Assembly (NCBI GenBank): GCA_910584545.1
Contig: CAJUBC010000003.1
Coordinates: 22,582 to 86,581 of the forward strand
DNA: 64,000 nt
Direction of reading: 5' to 3'
DNA from: an uncultured Muribaculaceae bacterium
Lineage (GTDB): Bacteria > Bacteroidota > Bacteroidia > Bacteroidales > Muribaculaceae
Shown: positions 59,093-64,000 of the stretch, in pieces
Position numbering within the stretch: position 1 is the stretch's first letter
Layout: the number at the start of each line of letters is the position of its first letter
Position numbers and translations under genes: made by a program
Notes under the pieces: generated by a model
What the model was told of the DNA's origin: nothing
Seen by the model: the letters and a program-made list of their open reading frames with translations, nothing else
Database searches by the model: none

Positions 59093-60637
59093 ATGGATAA
59101 GATACTTTGGGCTGACGACGAGATTGATCTGCTGAAGCCGCACATACTTTTTCTTAAAGCCAAGGGCTATGATGTCACCACCGTATCCAACGGTCGCGAC
59201 GCTATCGACGCGCTCGACCGCGATTACTTCTCGCTGGTGCTGCTCGACGAGAACATGCCCGGAATCTCCGGCCTCGAGACTCTCGACCTCATCAACCAGA
59301 ACCATCCCGAAGTGCCGGTGATCATGATCACAAAATCGGAGGAGGAGAACATCATGGACCAGGCCATCGGCAACCGTATCGCCGACTACCTGATCAAGCC
59401 GGTGAATCCAAACCAGATACTACTTTCCATCAAGAAGAACCTGCATAGCCGCGAGATAGTCACCGAACAGACCTCGAGCGACTATCGCCAGGAGTTCCAG
59501 CGCATCTCCGGCGACATCAACCGCGCCGACAGCGTGGAGGAGTGGATGGAGGTATACCGACAGCTCGTAAGGTGGGAATTGAAACTGGCTGAGACCAACA
59601 ACTCCTCGATGGAGGAGATGCTCCTGATGCAGAAGCGCGACGCAAATTCCAATTTCTGCAAGTTCGTGAAGCGCAATTACGAGGACTGGGTCACCGGCGA
59701 CGACCATCCGCTTATGAGTCACGAGGTGTTCCGCCGCCGCGTCTTTCCTCTTCTTGACAACGGCGATAAGGTCTGCTTCTTCCTTATAGATAATTTCCGC
59801 CTCGACCAGTGGAAGGAAATCCAGCCCATAGTGTCGGAGTTCTTCAATGTCAACGAGGAACTCTACACCACCATCCTCCCCACTTCGACGCAGTATGCCA
59901 GAAACGCCATCTTCGCCGGCCTCATGCCGGCCGATATCGCCCGGATGTACCCCGAATACTGGGTGGAGGAGGATGAGAACGAGGGCCTCAATGTCTACGA
60001 GAAGCAGCTCGTGCAGACACAGCTGGACCGTTTCCGCCGCAAGGAGAAGTTCACCTATTATAAGTTCAACGACTCCACGGCGTCCGACAAGTTGCTGAGC
60101 CTCATCAATTCCAACAAGGAGATGCCGCTGCACGTGGTTGTGCTCAACTTCATCGACATGCTCTCGCACGCGCGCACGGAGTCGAAGATGATCCGCGAGC
60201 TGGCCAACAGCGATGCCGCTTACCGCTCCATCACCGAGTCATGGTTCCGCCACAGCGGAGCCACCGACATCTTCCGCCGTCTCGCCGAACTCGGCTACAA
60301 GGTGATACTCACCACCGACCACGGCACCATCCGCGTGGACAATCCCATCAAGGTCGTCGGCGACCGAAACACCAACACCAACCTGCGCTATAAGGTAGGC
60401 AAGAACCTTAATTACAACCCTAAGCAGGTCTATGAAATCCACAATCCAAAGAAATACGGACTTCCCGCTCCTAATCTGTCGAGTATCTTCATCTTCGCCA
60501 CAAACGAGGATTTCTTCTCCTATCCCAACAATTACAATTACTATGTACAGTACTATACCGGGACATTCCAGCATGGCGGCATATCCCTGCAGGAGATGCT
60601 CGTTCCGTTGGTAACGCTCGATCCCAAAGGATTATGA
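59093..60637 (+). CDS. porX: Type IX secretion response regulator PorX (REC-PglZ)
   Basis: The 514-residue protein has a receiver domain (1-120): D8-D9, phospho-acceptor D52 (LVLLDENMPG), T80 and the Lys in LIKPVNP. The PglZ domain (about 205-510) has alkaline-phosphatase-like metal residues in LIDNFRLDQW, NFIDMLSHAR and LTTDHGTIRV. PorX controls type IX secretion genes with PorY and a sigma factor and has phosphodiesterase activity on cyclic oligonucleotides in the family. A porY kinase is not in the window. Confidence 0.93.
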   Translation: MDKILWADDEIDLLKPHILFLKAKGYDVTTVSNGRDAIDALDRDYFSLVLLDENMPGISGLETLDLINQNHPEVPVIMITKSEEENIMDQAIGNRIADYLIKPVNPNQILLSIKKNLHSREIVTEQTSSDYRQEFQRISGDINRADSVEEWMEVYRQLVRWELKLAETNNSSMEEMLLMQKRDANSNFCKFVKRNYEDWVTGDDHPLMSHEVFRRRVFPLLDNGDKVCFFLIDNFRLDQWKEIQPIVSEFFNVNEELYTTILPTSTQYARNAIFAGLMPADIARMYPEYWVEEDENEGLNVYEKQLVQTQLDRFRRKEKFTYYKFNDSTASDKLLSLINSNKEMPLHVVVLNFIDMLSHARTESKMIRELANSDAAYRSITESWFRHSGATDIFRRLAELGYKVILTTDHGTIRVDNPIKVVGDRNTNTNLRYKVGKNLNYNPKQVYEIHNPKKYGLPAPNLSSIFIFATNEDFFSYPNNYNYYVQYYTGTFQHGGISLQEMLVPLVTLDPKGL

Positions 60638-60640
60638 TAT

Positions 60641-61645
60641 ATGGGGAAGCTGAGAAAGGGTTTAATGGCACTTGTCACGGCTGTTGCCGTCGCATTGACG
60701 GTCTCGGCCATGAGTCCGGAGGCGAGGCGATCGTTCGCGGAGTTCGAGAAACGGGTGGAAGCCGGCGAGCCTGAGGCCCTGTACAGGATGTCGATGATTC
60801 TCGAGGAGGGATACGATTCCATACCTCCCGACAGCGTCCGCTCGCTGTCGCTGCTTAAGGAATCGGCAGAAAAGGGTTTCGGCGAGGCGCAGAATTATCT
60901 CGGCTACCTCTACCGCCGTGGAGAACGTGTGCCTTTAGACCCGGATTCGGCCATCTACTGGTTCCGCAAGGGAGCGGAGGCAGGAAATTACAAAGCCCTC
61001 AACAATATGGCGTATCTGCTGCTTTTCCCTTCCGACACCGAGCGGAAACATATACCGGCAGACGCCGACTCCATCGCCGCCGTTTACCTTAAAAAAGGAA
61101 CCGAGGCCGGGCTGCCCACTTCGGAAGCCATGCTCGCCGGACTCTATCTGCAGGGCAGGGGAGTGCCCGCCGACACACTGCAGGCGGAAATACTCTACCG
61201 CAGCGCCTCCGGAAAGGGACTTGCAGAAGCCGACCGCGAACTCGCCGTTCTTATGGCTGAGATTTCGGCCACCGACACCACCGGACGAGCGCTGACACTT
61301 CTCGGAAACGCATACGCCCACGCGCGCGGCGTACCGTACGACTATTCAAAGGCCATTGAATGCTATCTGATGGCTGCGGAAAAAGGAAATCCGGCGGCAA
61401 TGTTCATACTTGCCGAATCGCTCGATATGTTTCCCGACCTGTTGCGCGGACTTAACGCCCCCGACAGCTTCACCGCGGATTACCTCCGCAGTCAGGCCGC
61501 TGAAAAGGGTATAGCCACAGCCGAGGCCGCGGAGTCCTCCCTGCTGCCTATCTCCAGATCTGAGCGAAAAACGGATTGTGGCGCGCTTCCTCCGCATACT
61601 CCCAGCGATGTCCCATGCATTCGGGACACCAGTGTCCGCCCTTGA
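60641..61645 (+). CDS. Sel1-repeat protein
   Basis: The 334-residue protein has an N-terminal hydrophobic segment (signal or anchor, about residues 8-23). It carries six to seven Sel1-like repeats, e.g. AEKGFGEAQNYLGYLYRRGE and AEAGNYKALNNMAYLL. Such repeats bind partner proteins. It starts 3 bases after porX, so it is in the porW-porX transcript and may be a type IX accessory. Its last 32 codons (PISRSERKTDCGALPPHTPS and on) overlap the convergent gene by 98 bases and lose the repeat pattern. Confidence 0.8.
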   Translation: MGKLRKGLMALVTAVAVALTVSAMSPEARRSFAEFEKRVEAGEPEALYRMSMILEEGYDSIPPDSVRSLSLLKESAEKGFGEAQNYLGYLYRRGERVPLDPDSAIYWFRKGAEAGNYKALNNMAYLLLFPSDTERKHIPADADSIAAVYLKKGTEAGLPTSEAMLAGLYLQGRGVPADTLQAEILYRSASGKGLAEADRELAVLMAEISATDTTGRALTLLGNAYAHARGVPYDYSKAIECYLMAAEKGNPAAMFILAESLDMFPDLLRGLNAPDSFTADYLRSQAAEKGIATAEAAESSLLPISRSERKTDCGALPPHTPSDVPCIRDTSVRP

Positions 61646-62990
61646 GCACTATCCGCGGCGTGGCCTTGAAGCGATGGCCGTCATGACATTCCCACTCGAG
61701 AGGAGTGTCGAGATCTCCCTGTACCATCGTTTCGCTCAGGCATTTTCCTCCACGGAATTCAGCCGCCTTACGCATGTCGTCGATGTCGAGCAGCGACTCA
61801 TCCTTGCTCTCGTCGTAGCCATGGTCCAGTCTTATTGACTCTCGTGAGAAATTCTCAAGTTCCTCTTTGGGTATATCCTCCCACTTCGGAAGACTTTTCC
61901 AGTTTTCCATCCCGCCGAAATATGCGTTGATACGCCTCTCGTCGTTCACCTTCTTCCAATAGAAAGGTCCGAATGGCTTTCTTCCGGCCACAAACCGCAT
62001 GGCCGCCTTGATCACGCCCGCAGGCACGATCCCGGCGAGACTGTAGAACCAGGGGAGGGAATCGGCCAATGATTTGAAGTATTCGTCGGCACTCTGCCCC
62101 GAACGGAAGTGGATATAGTCGTCAAGCAGATCGGAATCCTCGTACCATTGTCCGTGGAAATTGGTGACGGCGAACCAGCGCGCGTCGAATGCCTTCTCAG
62201 GCATAGGGCAGTGCAGAGCTCCGAGCAGCTTGACCATAAACTCATAGTTGGTGAGACGGAAACTCTCTCCGCCACCTATGTTGTAGAAGTTTTTCCAGAA
62301 TTTCTCAGGCAGATCCGACACAGGTATATTGGCCACAAGACGGCCCGAGTCCTCTTCGGTGACCCATTCGAGCACACCTCTCAGCGGCACATGGAAAGTG
62401 ATCGGGTCGCTGCCTTTCTTCAGTATCACGGGAGCGAGTATACCGGTCTGTCGCAGAGATGCCCAATGCTTCAGACCGCTTTCGGCAAGCACGCGCTCGG
62501 CCTCTATCTTCGACTGCGCGTACCAGTCGAACTCCGCGCCCCACACCGGGTCGCCGGTCCGTCCCCAATGGTGCGGTACATGCCTCATGCCGAGCTGCGA
62601 CACCGAGCCGATGTAGACCACATGCACCTTGTCGGGATCCGGCTGACGCTTCGCCGCCTCCACTATGTTGCGCATGGCGTTGACGTTCACGTCCATCGTC
62701 TCCTCCGGAAAATAATCGGCAGCCGGCGACACCATTCCGCCGACGTGGATCACGTAGTCCGCGCCTTCCACTCCGCGGGCCACTGCCTCCGGATCGCGCA
62801 GGTCTCCATATATAATCTCTATATCGGGATTGTTTTTGTACGGGCGCAGTTTGCGGCGGCTTCTGGCCGTGTCGCGGGCAAGTACCTTAAGCTTATAGGG
62901 GTATTTCTGACGGTCGGACTCATAGATGCGCATGAACGCGCCGCCCATCGAACCTGTCACGCCGGTGACAAAAACAGTTTTCCTCTCCAT
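61548..62990 (-). CDS. SDR-family NAD-dependent epimerase/dehydratase with C-terminal zinc ribbon
   Basis: The 480-residue protein is an extended SDR at residues 1-330: NAD motif VTGVTGSMGGAF, the VIHVGGMVSPAADY strand, Ser in YIGSVSQLG and YAQSK as YxxxK. The last 45 residues form a CH...CPEC treble clef (WECHDGHRFKATPRIVLKGG, then HWCPECMG) like the DUF4379 zinc ribbon. The fusion is unusual and may bind nucleic acid or a partner. The ATG at 62990 is used with the promoter at 63032-63063. The 3' end overlaps the convergent Sel1 gene by 98 bases. The substrate is unknown. Confidence 0.83.
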   Translation of the reverse strand: MERKTVFVTGVTGSMGGAFMRIYESDRQKYPYKLKVLARDTARSRRKLRPYKNNPDIEIIYGDLRDPEAVARGVEGADYVIHVGGMVSPAADYFPEETMDVNVNAMRNIVEAAKRQPDPDKVHVVYIGSVSQLGMRHVPHHWGRTGDPVWGAEFDWYAQSKIEAERVLAESGLKHWASLRQTGILAPVILKKGSDPITFHVPLRGVLEWVTEEDSGRLVANIPVSDLPEKFWKNFYNIGGGESFRLTNYEFMVKLLGALHCPMPEKAFDARWFAVTNFHGQWYEDSDLLDDYIHFRSGQSADEYFKSLADSLPWFYSLAGIVPAGVIKAAMRFVAGRKPFGPFYWKKVNDERRINAYFGGMENWKSLPKWEDIPKEELENFSRESIRLDHGYDESKDESLLDIDDMRKAAEFRGGKCLSETMVQGDLDTPLEWECHDGHRFKATPRIVLKGGHWCPECMGHRWEYAEEARHNPFFAQIWR

Positions 62991-63031
62991 TAACTTTCGC
63001 TTTGTAATAAAAATCCATTGTCTTATTGCCA

Positions 63032-63063
63032 CAAAATTAACAATAAATAATGAGGCATTCAAA
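63032..63063 (-). promoter_or_regulatory. Consensus promoter of the SDR/zinc-ribbon gene
   Basis: On the minus strand TTTG (63063-63060), 20 bases, TAATTTTG (63039-63032). It is a full match. A plus-strand TATTTTTG (63073-63080) for the divergent gene lies 10 bases away. Confidence 0.7.
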
Positions 63064-63140
63064 AAAATAAACTATTTTTGTAATTTGAAATCAAAATAGC
63101 AGCCGCACTATAGCATTAAAAAAGCAACAGCATTATAAAA

Positions 63141-63803
63141 ATGAAAAAGGTGAGATTTGAAAAGTTCAAGAACCTCTATGATCCGAATGTGGTTTACGAG
63201 GACTACTTCGAGGCATATTATATCCGCCCTTTCATACATCACTATGCCGATTTCAATGGAGGAGAGACCTCTGAATCGGCGTTGCTGTCGCTATGCGCAT
63301 GGCTCATAATGACTCTCGGACTCGCGGGAGTGCTGATGGGGCTCGTAGGGCTGCTCGGTCCTGAGGTGGGTTTCATCAGCCTCGCCGTGGTAGGCGGCAT
63401 CTGGCTGCTGCTTTCGGTGGTTCCAATCGCCGCCATACTGGTCCGCGCCTCAAAACATAACGAGTCGAAGTGGAACCATCAGCCCCGTCTGCTCGGAATC
63501 GACATCATGATGATGGCTGTGTGTCTGCTCTTCTTTATCTTCGGACTGCTCATGATGATCACCACCCTCCACAGTGAGGTTCTCGATCCGAACGCCGGTT
63601 ATGTGGAGGAAGACACAGTCAGGACGGTGGAGGACACAGTGTGGGAGGAGCCCATCTTCACCTATCAGGATGCCGCTCCTGCTGTGGATGAAGACTCACT
63701 CACCCCGGAGACAGATTCCACCTATATGATCGAAGACAGCTTCGACCCGACAATCGAGACGGAGGCGACCGCAGTAGCCGACTCCCTCTCCATGATAGAA
63801 TAA
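63141..63803 (+). CDS. Small membrane protein with acidic C-terminal tail
   Basis: The 220-residue protein has three or four membrane helices (about 50-75, 77-100, 120-143). The N-terminus (KKVRFEKFKNLYDPN) is basic. The last 70 residues are an acidic Asp/Glu/Thr tail. No family is recognised. It is divergent from the SDR gene and closed by the hairpin at 63843-63865. Confidence 0.7.
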   Translation: MKKVRFEKFKNLYDPNVVYEDYFEAYYIRPFIHHYADFNGGETSESALLSLCAWLIMTLGLAGVLMGLVGLLGPEVGFISLAVVGGIWLLLSVVPIAAILVRASKHNESKWNHQPRLLGIDIMMMAVCLLFFIFGLLMMITTLHSEVLDPNAGYVEEDTVRTVEDTVWEEPIFTYQDAAPAVDEDSLTPETDSTYMIEDSFDPTIETEATAVADSLSMIE

Positions 63804-63842
63804 AAAAATTCCATCATCTAAGTGGTTCGCGTCATCCAAGTC

Positions 63843-63865
63843 GTTGAGGGTCTGTAACCCTCAAC
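63843..63865 (+). terminator. Terminator-like hairpin
   Basis: GTTGAGGGT (63843-63851), loop CTGTA, ACCCTCAAC (63857-63865). No T-run follows. The remaining bases to 64000 show no clear gene. Confidence 0.5.
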
Positions 63866-64000
63866 AAAATACCTTGTTTTCACATTATATTGCACCAATT
63901 CTTTAGAGAAATATGGTAATTTGCAATTCAAATTAAAAAATTTATCAGGGCTGGCGCATGAGATTTAACTTTCTTTCATAACCTGGGCAAGATAGTCAAG

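Noticed and set aside
63965..64000. Possible C-terminus (LDYLAQVMKES) of a minus-strand gene entering from the right edge
   Set aside because: Only 11 codons are visible, too few to support a gene.

Overview
The window looks like chromosomal DNA of a GC-rich gut-type Bacteroidales bacterium (phylum Bacteroidota). A Muribaculaceae-like genome would fit, but the family cannot be fixed from sequence alone. The pointers are type IX secretion regulators (porW/sprE-porX), Omp28-like and PCMD surface proteins, DUF2723 and DUF4294 genes, C-terminal sorting-type domains, almost no Shine-Dalgarno sites, and promoters of the form TTTG-N19/20-TAnnTTTG.

Layout. 1-4181 holds three secreted proteins that share a short N-terminal module. 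4469-10613 is a tolC-hlyD-ABC2-ABC2-acyltransferase operon without an ATPase. MATE and RidA genes follow (10807-12625). 12688-18391 is a compact minus-strand phage-like cluster: large terminase, three small proteins, an HK97/SU10-type capsid candidate, an E/P-rich protein, and an in-frame PEKP minisatellite. No portal, tail, integrase or lysis gene is visible. Divergent from it, and visibly richer in AT, 18612-24757 is a RiPP-type peptide system: a double-glycine Cys-rich precursor, a perfect 21-bp hairpin, a radical SAM/SPASM maturase, an outer-membrane barrel and a C39 peptidase ABC exporter. These two blocks sit between ordinary housekeeping genes and are the most interesting part of the window.

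24818-32214 returns to chromosomal genes: a DUF2723 membrane protein, GDP-L-fucose synthase, a GT4 glycosyltransferase, an AlaDH/PNT-like dehydrogenase and a coiled-coil membrane protein. 32215-34600 is a gene-poor repeat zone. It carries two identical 103-bp MITE-like elements, a 330-bp element with 31-bp perfect inverted ends, paired hairpin repeats and remnants of sorting-domain genes. 34601-38994 carries DUF4294, WbqC, lepB, dapB and a PCMD protein. 39209-43050 has two lipoproteins and a GH2 glycosidase. 43162-47258 is a translationally coupled metG-rnpA-yidD-tatD block behind tRNA-Pro(CGG). 47393-53027 has a homocysteine methyltransferase-like gene, a Kdo/WaaP-type kinase, a decayed Y1-transposase-like pseudogene, a VNTR, a GT11 fucosyltransferase, a GT2 enzyme and tyrS. 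53044-63803 has an M28 peptidase lipoprotein, a second Omp28-like protein, porW-porX, a Sel1-repeat protein, an SDR epimerase fused to a zinc ribbon, and a small membrane protein.

Working together: fucose activation (28 kb) and a fucosyltransferase (50 kb) suggest fucosylated surface glycans or glycoproteins. porW-porX and the sorting-domain genes point to type IX secretion. The RiPP operon is predicted to make, modify, cleave and export a Cys-rich peptide.
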